DNA of 64,000 bases, taken from positions 1 to 64,000 of the forward strand of contig JAKAKD010000041.1 of NCBI GenBank assembly GCA_021824635.1. Reading direction: 5' to 3'. The stretch is from Bacteroidota bacterium (GTDB taxonomy: Bacteria; Bacteroidota; Ignavibacteria; Ignavibacteriales; Melioribacteraceae). Positions 27,714 through 37,319 of the stretch are shown here, piece after piece; the first letter of the stretch is position 1; the number at the start of each line of letters is the position of its first letter. Made by a program: the position numbers and the translations under genes. The notes below the pieces were generated by a model. It had not been told where the DNA came from. It saw only the letters and a list, made by a program, of their open reading frames with translations, and did no database searches.

Positions 27714-29284
27714 TAAACTCTTGTCTCCATAGTAATCACAGGAAGAATCATTTCTTCCATTGAAATACCGCCATGCTGAAAACTATCTTTATAGTAACTC
27801 AAATACTTGTGATAATCTGTAGGATAAACAAAATAAAAATCTTCTTTAGAAATTATATAGCTAACTGTTAATCCGCGTTTGGGTAATTTATAATCGAGAG
27901 GATTTTTAATAAAGATTGCATGTTTATCATCTACTTTCAAATTACGCCCGAACTTAAAACGTAAATTAGTAGAAGCTTCTTTATCGCCTAGAACTTTTGC
28001 GCCGCGCAATGTTCTAATGCTTCCATGATCTGTGGTTACAATAACTTTTGCGTTGGGGATGGTTGCAATTGCCCGGAATGTATTAAGCAAAGATGAATGT
28101 TGGAACCAACTATTAGTAAGAGAGCGATATGCAGCTTCGTCCGGCGCAATTTCTTTTAAGATTGCGGAATCTGAACGACCGTGCGCAATCATATCCAAAA
28201 AATTAACGACCACAGCCATAAAGTGTGTCTTTTTATGCGACAATACATTTTGTTCAAAAGATCGTCCGACTTCGGGATCAATTATTTTTATATACTTCAG
28301 TTCATTTTTCAAAGAAATTTTTCTTCTGTTCAATAAATTCTGCAGCAATTCCTTCTCATACTTGTTCATACTGTTTTCATCATCGTTCATAGTTCCCCAG
28401 AGGTCGGGATAGTTTTTTTCAATTTCGGAGGGAAATAATCCGGCGAACAAAGAATTCCTGGCGTAAGGTGTTGCTGTTGGAAGAATGGAATAGTAATAAT
28501 CCTTCTGAATATTGAAAAAATCCGTCAAATGTTTTTCCATCACGAGCCATTGATCAAGACGCAGACAATCAATAACAAAGAAAAAAACCGGTCCATCAGT
28601 TTTTGATAGTTGCGGAAAAACATATTTATCGGCTATCTGTGTTGTAAGAGTCGGAATATTTTCTCCGCCTACATTATCAATCCAATTTTTATATTTTTTT
28701 TCAACGTACTTACTAAACTCTTGATTGCATTCTTTCCGTTGTTCAACGAGTGTCTGGCGAAGATCAACTTCCGGATGAATATCAAGTTCCATATCCCAAT
28801 TCGTCAGTTTCAAATAGATATCAATCCAATCATCAAAGTCCGGGTCAAGTAAAAGCCGGCGTGAGATTTCATTAAAATCATGCAGATAATCTTTTGCTAC
28901 ATATTCGCCGGAAATTTTTTTCTGCTCAAGAATTTTTTTGCAAACCATTAGTACTTGAGAAGGAAGAACCGGTTTTATTAAGTAATCCGTAATCTTGCCG
29001 CCGATTGCATCATGCATCAACGATTCTTCTTCGCTCTTTGTAATCATTACAACAGGAATATTAGGATTGATCTCTTTTATTTGAGCAAGAGTTTCTAATC
29101 CTCCAATACCCGCCATCATTTCATCCAGAAAGATCAAATCGAATTGTTTTTCTCTTACTTCAGAAATTGCATCCTGACCGTTAGTCACAGTAGCAACTTC
29201 GTAACCTTTCTCGTTTAGAAAAATAATGTGTGAACGAAGCAGTTCAATTTCGTCATCAACCCATAAGATTTTATTCTTTTTCAT
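27713..29284 (-). CDS. porX: T9SS response regulator PorX (receiver + PglZ phosphatase-like domain)
   Basis: PorX is the regulator of type IX secretion, activated by the kinase PorY and linked to the sigma factor SigP in Porphyromonas. The 523-residue protein has a receiver domain (1-120) with acidic residues D10/D11, phospho-acceptor D54 in LIFLDEMMAG, T82 and K104. The alkaline-phosphatase-like PglZ domain (about 200-520) contains FFFVIDCLRLDQW, LFAGLFPSEIEKNYPDLW and VIVTTDHGS, with metal-ligand aspartates and histidine. It follows sprA by 10 bases in the same operon, which places the regulator with its target translocon. No porY or sigP is visible here. Confidence 0.92.
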   Translation of the reverse strand: MKKNKILWVDDEIELLRSHIIFLNEKGYEVATVTNGQDAISEVREKQFDLIFLDEMMAGIGGLETLAQIKEINPNIPVVMITKSEEESLMHDAIGGKITDYLIKPVLPSQVLMVCKKILEQKKISGEYVAKDYLHDFNEISRRLLLDPDFDDWIDIYLKLTNWDMELDIHPEVDLRQTLVEQRKECNQEFSKYVEKKYKNWIDNVGGENIPTLTTQIADKYVFPQLSKTDGPVFFFVIDCLRLDQWLVMEKHLTDFFNIQKDYYYSILPTATPYARNSLFAGLFPSEIEKNYPDLWGTMNDDENSMNKYEKELLQNLLNRRKISLKNELKYIKIIDPEVGRSFEQNVLSHKKTHFMAVVVNFLDMIAHGRSDSAILKEIAPDEAAYRSLTNSWFQHSSLLNTFRAIATIPNAKVIVTTDHGSIRTLRGAKVLGDKEASTNLRFKFGRNLKVDDKHAIFIKNPLDYKLPKRGLTVSYIISKEDFYFVYPTDYHKYLSYYKDSFQHGGISMEEMILPVITMETRV

Positions 29285-29294
29285 GTTTTATAAA

Positions 29295-32200
29295 TTACCT
29301 CGGTGCAATTGTTATACGAACATCAACTCCGGCTTCATTAGTAGTTGTAGGCGGATATTTTGCTGCGCCTTCAGGTACGATGCTCGTCCTTCTGTAGAAA
29401 ATTGTGAGAGAAACACTTTGACTCATAACATATCTAATCTTCGGTTCAATAACTGTATTTGTTTTTCCATCCATAGGTGTTCCGCTTTCAGTAAATTTTA
29501 ACATATCATATGTAATGCTCGAAGTTCTACCGCTTGTATAAGAAAAAGATATTTCCAAATCGTTCTTTAATGATATTCCGAAGAGCGGAAGTTCAAATCC
29601 AGTTTTAGTATAGCTTGCAGAAATATTTATATCTCTTGAAAATGCTTCGGTAATATTCTGCGTTGAAACACCAAGACTGAAAGATGATTTTGTAGAGTAG
29701 CGTACACTTCCTTGGAACATTCCGCCGAAAAATTTATCGAAATTCATGCTGATGCCAACCAGCGGCGCAAATGCATAATCAATTCTCTGCGTTTGAGTTT
29801 CCTGCACTCCGTCGGGATTGATTTTCCAACCTTCACTGTAATTAGAAGTATAAACGTGATTGATTTGCACCTGCTTGGCAAAACTAAATATCGAATATTT
29901 TTCAAGACCGTTCCATGTAAAACTCCAATTTGGACGCGGAATATATTTTGCAAACTTTCCAAGGACTGGAATTTTAGATAGCACAGAGAAAGTCTCGAAA
30001 CCATTCAAGAATGCATCAGATAGATTTTGCCCGGGGTTAGCCGCACTAGGATTATAAAGTTCGTTAACTTTTTTAATCCCATTGCCAAGAAATGAGAGAA
30101 AGAATGTTGGCGGCAAACTTAAGAAAGACCTATTAAGCGTTCCGGTAGAAAGTGGAGGAGATAAGAAAATAGCCCCAGTAGAATCGGTATGAATTGGCAT
30201 TGTTTTATTTATGTCCCAACCAACAGCCCAACTAAGATCTAATTGAGCTCCTTCCCACAATGGTCTTGTAGTTTTAAAACTTAGATCGTTCTTCTGAGTA
30301 TAAGTATCCTGCAAATTACCAAGTGGTGCGCGAGGTCCCACATCATTTATAAGACCAAGCATAAACAACCGAGAAGGACCTTTGGAATTACTTTGAGCAA
30401 TTCCCCAGAAATTATTAAATCCGGTTCCTTCTCCGGCAAGACCGCTGCCGGTATACGAGCTGGATTGCGAAAAATTTACAGAAACATTATCATAATCCAA
30501 AAGCAGAATTTTCACACCGAGTTTCAGAAATTCCAGAGACTTCTGAATTGCGTTTGGTCCCTTTACACTATCCTGCTTTACTATCTCGGTTGAATCTGTT
30601 TTGATATGTGTCGTATCAATAACATCAGGTTTACCTTCATCAACGTGAGCTTGAACATTTTGTTGTGTTGATGATCTAGGTCTTCCGCGACCGCCGATTT
30701 TTCCACTCTGAGCGGCTGGCAAAGCAATAGGAGTTGAACTATCTTCCTTGAATAGCGGTGCGAAAATAGATTTCACACGAAGGGTGAATCCAAGCGAAAT
30801 TCTATTTGTATAACCGGCGCTTCTGCCTAAATCTTTCTGAGTAAAATTATTTTGCCATGCATAATTTGCAGAGTATCCCGCACTAAGAATTATAAAGCGG
30901 TTCAAATCCCAAATTGACGGCAGTTTTGGATTCGACTTAATATCTAGCGATTGTTTATAGTTATAATCTTTGCCAAAAAGATTTCCGCCGAAGATATCCC
31001 GCCATATTTCACTTTCAGAGCGTTCAATATCATTTCCCGTAGTTAATAAATATGCAAGAGTAGAGGAAACATCAAAATTATAACTAAGAGATAGATTTAA
31101 GAATCCTCCTTCGGTCATAGCCCAATTAAAACCGGCTCCTCGTGTAGCTGTGAAATCTCTCATAATATTCGGCGCGGTAACAGTACTTAAATTTCTGCTT
31201 TGTAAGAATGATCTTTTTCTATTTGCTGTAATCTGCGATGTAATTGACTGCGGTAAAAAATAAATTTTCATATCACGGTAATCCGAGAACAAATCGAACA
31301 AACTTCCTATAATCGGAATATCAGCCGGTTTGAAATAAAGATCCCGACTAAGGTTAACCGAATAACTTGCGCTTGCATTCCATACCCAATTATTATTTTG
31401 AACAACGGTTGGCGAACTGCCGGTAGATTTATTGTAGTTGAATGAAAAGCTAAGGTTGTTAAACGTATCTCTTATGTACCACAATTCAGTTGGGATTTTA
31501 ATTTTGATGTTGGAAAGAGTCCATGTCTCAGAAACATTTGATGATTGAGCATTATTTAGTAACGTTGCCACTGAATCTTCGATTGCTTGGCTACTCATAG
31601 TACCTTTGTTTGTCAAGCTTGTTCTTAATTGTTTCTGTGCTTCTGAAATTTTAATATCTGTACCGGGAGTATACAACGGATTGTTTTTTTGTTCCGTTCT
31701 TGAGTATGATACCCTCAAATTACTTCCCGGCAGATTCACAGGTAAAAGTTTGAGGACATCAAGATCAGCCGCAATTCCCCATTGAGTATTATCTTCACGG
31801 CTTCCAAATCTATCTACAAGTGAATGGAAGTACGGATCAGTGCGGCTGATGTTTCCGCTTACGTTCAAAAGGTCCGCAAATTTTATTGAAGCATTGGCAC
31901 TATAGGCGCCGCCTTTTGTAGCATCTGCATCAAGAACACGCAGTTCATTTATCCAAACGCTTCCTGAAACCGTAGCGTTTGGTGTTCCTTTATCACGAGG
32001 ATTAATTATACCGATAGTAAAAAACGATATTCTTGTTAATGTCGGCTCTCCTCTAACACCGTAAGTATGCCCTTGCCTACCCGGCACATCAACTGTATAC
32101 AAAGATTTTGTAGCTAGAGAATCACGCTTTTGTTTGATAGCGGTCAGATCAGAAAATACCATGCTGACTTCATCCCAGCCGTTTTGAGACAAGTCCGGAT

Positions 32201-35200
32201 TATATCTGACCGGCTGCCTGTATTCGTAATAATTAGTTGAGTCGGAACCGAAACGAAGATAAACTTCCGATCCATAATTATTCGGTTTAGTAGAATCGTA
32301 GTAAGAAACCGATCCGGGCATTTCATTTTTATCCGAATGGATGAACAACTTCATCTCTTTATAATTGAATACATCGAGCGGTTTATAGAGATAGCGAACA
32401 ACTTCCCTGCTATCACCATCATCAAGGTTTTTTAGAATAAGATTTAACGCCTGTTCGTTTTTATAGATATCATAATTTGGCTGCGTTCTATCTTTCTCGC
32501 GGAAAACTCCGGGAGGAGAAACATATTCCGGGTTGTCTTCAACATTTATGGTTGATACGGTAAGAACAGTATCTGCTGAAGTAACTTTATTAGGTACCAG
32601 AACTTTCTGCCATTGGTTGCCGACAAGATTCATCTCAGCAAACCGCAAATGCACACGTTGATTTGACCCTGAAACCCAGAAACGTATAAATTCAACAACA
32701 GAAAAACTTGGGCTTCCGTATGTTGCAACAAAATCTTTTAGCGGGATTCTATAAAGATACCATCCAGACGTACTGCCGCCCTGCACAAATTTATTAACAG
32801 TGCGGTTTGTATCAATTGGTACTTGATACCGGAAATAACTGTTCACACGGTCAAGAGTAAAATTTCCATTTAGATCTTCCGAATCAGGCAATTTTCCCAA
32901 ATCAAGTGCAACAACGTTGCCTTCTCCTCCATTTACATGAGAATAATCCGGATTTTGTGTTAGCTGAAATGAATAGTCATCTCCGCTTGGGTCAGGATTT
33001 GTAGCTGCATTATATCCGGGTTCGTCAACATCTTTCAGACCATCAATACCGGTATCTTCTCCTTCATCAACAAGACCGTTATAAGGTGGGTGATCTTCAG
33101 TATCAAGTTTGCCGTTTGGTATAACGTCTTCACTAATTTGACCAAGATCAATATTAATCTTCAAATCCTTAGGCGCCTCATCGGTTTTTAACCAGAACTC
33201 AATAAATTCAATGTTTTCTTCAACTAAATTGTTAGCAGTTGAAGAGAGCGTTCTCATAAATCCGCCCCAATTTTTAATTTTATCATCGAGTGTGGGATTC
33301 CAATTGTATGTACCTTTTACGCTTGGATCGAAAACAAGATCGAGTGCTGTAATCAGCGATGCATCCGGTGCGGCTGTTTTTCTATTTCCATAAATATCTT
33401 TTATGGTTACGTCTGAAGGTGTCCGATTGAACCAATAAGTTTTTGCTTTGTAATTCATCTGAACATCTTTCTGCAAATTCGGATCGAACTGATCTAGTGT
33501 ACCGATATATGGCAAATCTAGAGGAACGCTTAGATCATGCCATTGTCCGTAACCAATGCCAAGCGGAATAATTCTTTTTGCACCTTCAAAATCATCAACA
33601 TAAGCAATACTTCTTCCACCATCGCTTGCGATTGTGCTTTTCTTAGTATTCGGATCGGGATTGATGTAAGCATATTCGGCATTTAAGGATAGACTTGAAG
33701 GAGCGCTTGTGGAAATAACCTTATCTAAAGCTTTTGTAATAAAGGGAAGATTGATATTTGTTTTAAAATCCGCACCGTAAATAGAATTGTTCATTGGCTC
33801 TTCGCCAATTCTAACTTTATCGCTTAAAGTCTGCTGGTTCAAATTTAAGAAAGAAAAACCAAGCGTAGTTTCCCTGTTGAACTCATATAATCCGCGGAAT
33901 CCAAGTAATGTTTTTGAAGCAAGTTGGAAAAGATCATTCTGCTCATAAGTAATTTTCAGATCAGCGCCGGGTTGAAGTGCTTTATCGTCTCTTATAAGAA
34001 TTTGCCCGAGATTATAATCAACTGTATAATCAACACCTTCCTTTTCCGCTCTACCATTTAAAAGTACTTTTACAGAATTCTCTACAACATTAAACCCGAT
34101 ATTGTAACTGGAACTAACTGCTGCGGAATATTCACCGGTCATTACAAATTTATCCTTCGATCTATCCTGCTTTGCAAAAGTTACTAAAGTATCATAAATG
34201 GATTGGTATTTTAAAGAATCGGGCAAACTTGCCGGAAAGTCTTTCCCAAAGGGTTGAAGAACAGGAAAAACAACTTCACCTGTGCTCGGGAATATTGTAC
34301 GTGTCGGGAAAAAATCGAATGCGCCATCCGGCTGAGTACTCGTACCGCTCTTATCTGTTTTATCAAGTCCAAACGTTTCAAGAAGTTTTATACCTTTATA
34401 ATTATTCTGTAATTCTTGCCCTTCAACCCGGTAATTCATATCAAGCTTAAAACCTTCTTCTTTTACATCTCGTCCGCCGACCGGATAAATATTTTTAAGC
34501 TGTAACTTCCATGCTTGTTTGAATTGCGGCTGTAAATTCGGCGGTTTTACAAGTTGAAGGACCAAACGTGTTTCATTTGTACTTTGAAGATCACTTATAA
34601 ATTCACCGTAATAAATATCATCATCAGCAGAAGTAGTTTTCCCTTCGAGACGGAAAGCAACAGCAATTGCGTCCTGATCCTGTATTTGAGTTTTAAAAGT
34701 TATAAATCCGGTTTCAGGATGAAGTATGTAATCAACATCCGGCTGAAGAAGAATAAATCTTCTATCTATTTCTTTAATACCCGGAACAGATTGGATCGTA
34801 CTGTCCCGAAGTTCTGCAGTATAAGTCTTCTGACCGATTTTTCTTCTTGGCAAATCTATATATGCGTTTGCTTTCCTTTCGCTCGGATTTACAAGTCCGG
34901 TTATTGTCTTCCAAACTTGAATATCTTTCACACGGAGAGAGTCAACAACACGCGGTATTGGGTTTCCAAAATAATTATTAAAAATATTCAAAGTGGTATC
35001 GGTATACATCTCATGAATGAAGAAGTGGTTTGGAGAATAATCGTAAGCATGAATTTCAAACGTTTGAGATTTAGCTCCTCCGCTAACAGAAACTTCTTTA
35101 ATTTCACTTTTCTTTTGCGAAGCAAGAGCGGTTAGACTAAAAGGACCCATTTTAAATTGTGCTTTAACGCCAAAGAGAGCTTCGCTGCCGCCAACCAAAG

Positions 35201-36497
35201 GAGAAGTTTGAAGCGAAACGTTTCCGGCTTCAATACTCTGAATTATTTCATCTTCGTAACCGGTGTACTTTAGTTTAAGTTGATTCTCATATTGAAATTG
35301 TCGTTCAGTATTCCAATCAGCGCCAAGAGTTAATTTGTCTCCGATTGTTCCGGCAAGATTAATTGCAACCGTCTGTTTGAAATCCGGTTCATTGCGTGTG
35401 TTTCCGAGAGCCGATGTAGTGATTCCCGTTGTTGTTTCATTTCTCCATGCGCCGTGAATATCAACTTGCCCATTGATTTTCAAATTAATTTTTGGCGGTC
35501 CAAAAATACTTAGCAACGGAGTGCTTGGCAGCGGTATATCAATATTTGTTATATCCGTAATTAATTGAGTTAGATCTTTCTTCTTATCAACCAATTTATA
35601 TTCACGAGCTTTCGCTTCCCATAATTCACGAGTGATGGCATCAAGTCTAAGTTTGGTATAAACATCAAGAGGCATTTGAAGCTGCGGTCTAATTGACTTA
35701 CCGCCCATTAATTCCTGAATTGTAACTTTAGTTGCTGTTGAGTCTAACGTAGTCAAACGGCTAATTGTACCTTGCGACGGCTGAGCAAAAAAGCTGGAGG
35801 GTTTTTTCTCTCTGAATGGAACGTATGGATAATCATCCCGGTGATAATGGAAATATTCCAACCGCGCCGTTGAATCTTTTGACATTGCCGCTATTCGATT
35901 TAGAGAATCGAGTTTTGTTTTCGCGCGGATCGAATCTGCGACGGAAATTTTTGTCTTCAGCGAATCCTTCTCCAAAACTTTAGCAGTTTTTTTTGTGGAA
36001 TCTATTTTCGGGATTAAATCGTTCGCCTTAGCTGTTTTTAATTTAGTAGAATCCGGCTTACTAATTGTTTTCAAATTTTTTGTAGAGTCGCCGGTTAAAG
36101 TTAATTTGGTTTTTAAAGTTGAATCCGGAGTAGCTTTTAATTTATTTGTTGAATCTGGAGAAACTTTTGATTTCTCTGACGAATCGGGCATGCCAAATGA
36201 CGAACCGTGCAGTTCAAAACTATCATGAGAATCAGTAATAGATTTGCCGCGCAGTGTGCTTGAATTATTAATAGGAGAAAAATGATTGATGGAGTCATCA
36301 AACAAAAGCGGTTTGCTTAATAGATTATCTGAATCTCTGAAACCAAAGAAAACAGAAACGGTAATAATAAAAAAGGGAACCAAAATAAGTTTGAATCCCG
36401 AATGAAAGTTATTTTTGAGTAGAGAAATGGTAGTCTCGCGAATAATTATTAATCGTAGAAAAAATCTATATAGAACCTCCTCCTTTTTCCGAGTCAA
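29295..36497 (-). CDS. sprA: T9SS outer-membrane translocon SprA/Sov
   Basis: At 2400 residues it matches the size of Flavobacterium SprA (about 2400), the giant single-chain barrel through which T9SS cargo crosses the outer membrane. A signal-type hydrophobic stretch occupies about 34-53. A low-complexity Ser/Lys/Thr-rich linker with repeated PDST motifs spans about 85-215, and plug-related SprA modules and beta-strand segments follow. The frame's only usual start is TTG 36497; no ATG codon occurs in the first hundred codons. A strong AAGGAGGAGG lies inside the first codons (near 36470-36480), so initiation may use a non-standard codon just downstream. Upstream 114 bases are A+T-rich and may hold the promoter. 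PorX follows directly. Confidence 0.92.
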   Translation of the reverse strand: MTRKKEEVLYRFFLRLIIIRETTISLLKNNFHSGFKLILVPFFIITVSVFFGFRDSDNLLSKPLLFDDSINHFSPINNSSTLRGKSITDSHDSFELHGSSFGMPDSSEKSKVSPDSTNKLKATPDSTLKTKLTLTGDSTKNLKTISKPDSTKLKTAKANDLIPKIDSTKKTAKVLEKDSLKTKISVADSIRAKTKLDSLNRIAAMSKDSTARLEYFHYHRDDYPYVPFREKKPSSFFAQPSQGTISRLTTLDSTATKVTIQELMGGKSIRPQLQMPLDVYTKLRLDAITRELWEAKAREYKLVDKKKDLTQLITDITNIDIPLPSTPLLSIFGPPKINLKINGQVDIHGAWRNETTTGITTSALGNTRNEPDFKQTVAINLAGTIGDKLTLGADWNTERQFQYENQLKLKYTGYEDEIIQSIEAGNVSLQTSPLVGGSEALFGVKAQFKMGPFSLTALASQKKSEIKEVSVSGGAKSQTFEIHAYDYSPNHFFIHEMYTDTTLNIFNNYFGNPIPRVVDSLRVKDIQVWKTITGLVNPSERKANAYIDLPRRKIGQKTYTAELRDSTIQSVPGIKEIDRRFILLQPDVDYILHPETGFITFKTQIQDQDAIAVAFRLEGKTTSADDDIYYGEFISDLQSTNETRLVLQLVKPPNLQPQFKQAWKLQLKNIYPVGGRDVKEEGFKLDMNYRVEGQELQNNYKGIKLLETFGLDKTDKSGTSTQPDGAFDFFPTRTIFPSTGEVVFPVLQPFGKDFPASLPDSLKYQSIYDTLVTFAKQDRSKDKFVMTGEYSAAVSSSYNIGFNVVENSVKVLLNGRAEKEGVDYTVDYNLGQILIRDDKALQPGADLKITYEQNDLFQLASKTLLGFRGLYEFNRETTLGFSFLNLNQQTLSDKVRIGEEPMNNSIYGADFKTNINLPFITKALDKVISTSAPSSLSLNAEYAYINPDPNTKKSTIASDGGRSIAYVDDFEGAKRIIPLGIGYGQWHDLSVPLDLPYIGTLDQFDPNLQKDVQMNYKAKTYWFNRTPSDVTIKDIYGNRKTAAPDASLITALDLVFDPSVKGTYNWNPTLDDKIKNWGGFMRTLSSTANNLVEENIEFIEFWLKTDEAPKDLKINIDLGQISEDVIPNGKLDTEDHPPYNGLVDEGEDTGIDGLKDVDEPGYNAATNPDPSGDDYSFQLTQNPDYSHVNGGEGNVVALDLGKLPDSEDLNGNFTLDRVNSYFRYQVPIDTNRTVNKFVQGGSTSGWYLYRIPLKDFVATYGSPSFSVVEFIRFWVSGSNQRVHLRFAEMNLVGNQWQKVLVPNKVTSADTVLTVSTINVEDNPEYVSPPGVFREKDRTQPNYDIYKNEQALNLILKNLDDGDSREVVRYLYKPLDVFNYKEMKLFIHSDKNEMPGSVSYYDSTKPNNYGSEVYLRFGSDSTNYYEYRQPVRYNPDLSQNGWDEVSMVFSDLTAIKQKRDSLATKSLYTVDVPGRQGHTYGVRGEPTLTRISFFTIGIINPRDKGTPNATVSGSVWINELRVLDADATKGGAYSANASIKFADLLNVSGNISRTDPYFHSLVDRFGSREDNTQWGIAADLDVLKLLPVNLPGSNLRVSYSRTEQKNNPLYTPGTDIKISEAQKQLRTSLTNKGTMSSQAIEDSVATLLNNAQSSNVSETWTLSNIKIKIPTELWYIRDTFNNLSFSFNYNKSTGSSPTVVQNNNWVWNASASYSVNLSRDLYFKPADIPIIGSLFDLFSDYRDMKIYFLPQSITSQITANRKRSFLQSRNLSTVTAPNIMRDFTATRGAGFNWAMTEGGFLNLSLSYNFDVSSTLAYLLTTGNDIERSESEIWRDIFGGNLFGKDYNYKQSLDIKSNPKLPSIWDLNRFIILSAGYSANYAWQNNFTQKDLGRSAGYTNRISLGFTLRVKSIFAPLFKEDSSTPIALPAAQSGKIGGRGRPRSSTQQNVQAHVDEGKPDVIDTTHIKTDSTEIVKQDSVKGPNAIQKSLEFLKLGVKILLLDYDNVSVNFSQSSSYTGSGLAGEGTGFNNFWGIAQSNSKGPSRLFMLGLINDVGPRAPLGNLQDTYTQKNDLSFKTTRPLWEGAQLDLSWAVGWDINKTMPIHTDSTGAIFLSPPLSTGTLNRSFLSLPPTFFLSFLGNGIKKVNELYNPSAANPGQNLSDAFLNGFETFSVLSKIPVLGKFAKYIPRPNWSFTWNGLEKYSIFSFAKQVQINHVYTSNYSEGWKINPDGVQETQTQRIDYAFAPLVGISMNFDKFFGGMFQGSVRYSTKSSFSLGVSTQNITEAFSRDINISASYTKTGFELPLFGISLKNDLEISFSYTSGRTSSITYDMLKFTESGTPMDGKTNTVIEPKIRYVMSQSVSLTIFYRRTSIVPEGAAKYPPTTTNEAGVDVRITIAPR

Positions 36498-36611
36498 AAT
36501 TTATCAAAAAATAATCAATTGGCAATCTTTTTTTTGGGTAAAATTTCCCCGCTTATTTTTAGCTAAATGCCGGTTAAGAGGAGCCGCTGGATAATTATAT
36601 TCCAAATAAAA

Positions 36612-37307
36612 TTAATATTTGATTATATCTTCCATATGAGTCTTTTCTTCAAGAGTAGCTATAACATTGTTTTCATGAACAATTACTGCGCTCAATTTAT
36701 TGCCTAGAAAAACTCCCGTATCAATATATGCAGTATTTGAGTCTTCAACTAGAGTTATTTCGTGCTTAGTGGTGTGACCAACAATTTGCAATTTGCCAAT
36801 ATTCAGCAATGAATCGCGCGTCCATAAAATTCCGCGGTCGCTGCGTAAATCGTTTTTAATATACGAATCAACAATATCAAGATCATCGCGGAAATTAGGA
36901 GGAAGATATTTTTCATACTGAGCGGAAATTCCGGCATGAGAGATAAAACAATCGGGTAAATTGTAATAAAGTTGCGCTAATCTAATAGCTTCAACGTGCT
37001 GGAACATTTCTTTTTCACGGTTTTCATACGATTCTAAAGTTGATTCATTGCCGTTAAAAAACCATGAACGAGCAAAAACACTTTGCGGTTCTTTGAAAAA
37101 ATGGAAGAACATATAATCGTGGTTGCCTGGCGTAAAAGTTATATTATTTTCAAGAATAAAGTTGAAGACTTCACAACTGTGGTTTCCCCTATCCACTAAA
37201 TCGCCAACAGTAAAGATTGGAATATTAGGATAAGAAAAAATAATTTTTTGATAAAGCGCTGCTAAAGTATAATAACAGCCGTGGATATCACCTATAACGG
37301 CAACCAT
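36612..37307 (-). CDS. Calcineurin-like metallophosphoesterase (PPP family)
   Basis: The 231-residue protein carries the dinuclear-metal motifs GDIHGCYYTL, GDLVDRGNHS and GNHDYMFFHF, then SHAGIS and GHTTKHE. This is the pattern of the bacterial PPP serine/threonine phosphatases and of ApaH-like diadenosine tetraphosphatases. Substrate cannot be told apart. It is separated from the CoA-transferase upstream by 12 bases and from sprA downstream by about 114. Confidence 0.87.
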   Translation of the reverse strand: MVAVIGDIHGCYYTLAALYQKIIFSYPNIPIFTVGDLVDRGNHSCEVFNFILENNITFTPGNHDYMFFHFFKEPQSVFARSWFFNGNESTLESYENREKEMFQHVEAIRLAQLYYNLPDCFISHAGISAQYEKYLPPNFRDDLDIVDSYIKNDLRSDRGILWTRDSLLNIGKLQIVGHTTKHEITLVEDSNTAYIDTGVFLGNKLSAVIVHENNVIATLEEKTHMEDIIKY

Positions 37308-37319
37308 AATTTTTTCTGC

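Noticed and set aside
28032-28412. 126-codon rightward frame opposite porX
   Set aside because: Shadow of the PglZ domain coding strand; no recognisable protein.
34554-35135. 193-codon rightward frame opposite sprA
   Set aside because: It is a long antisense shadow of a real coding strand, with low-complexity and aromatic-rich translation.
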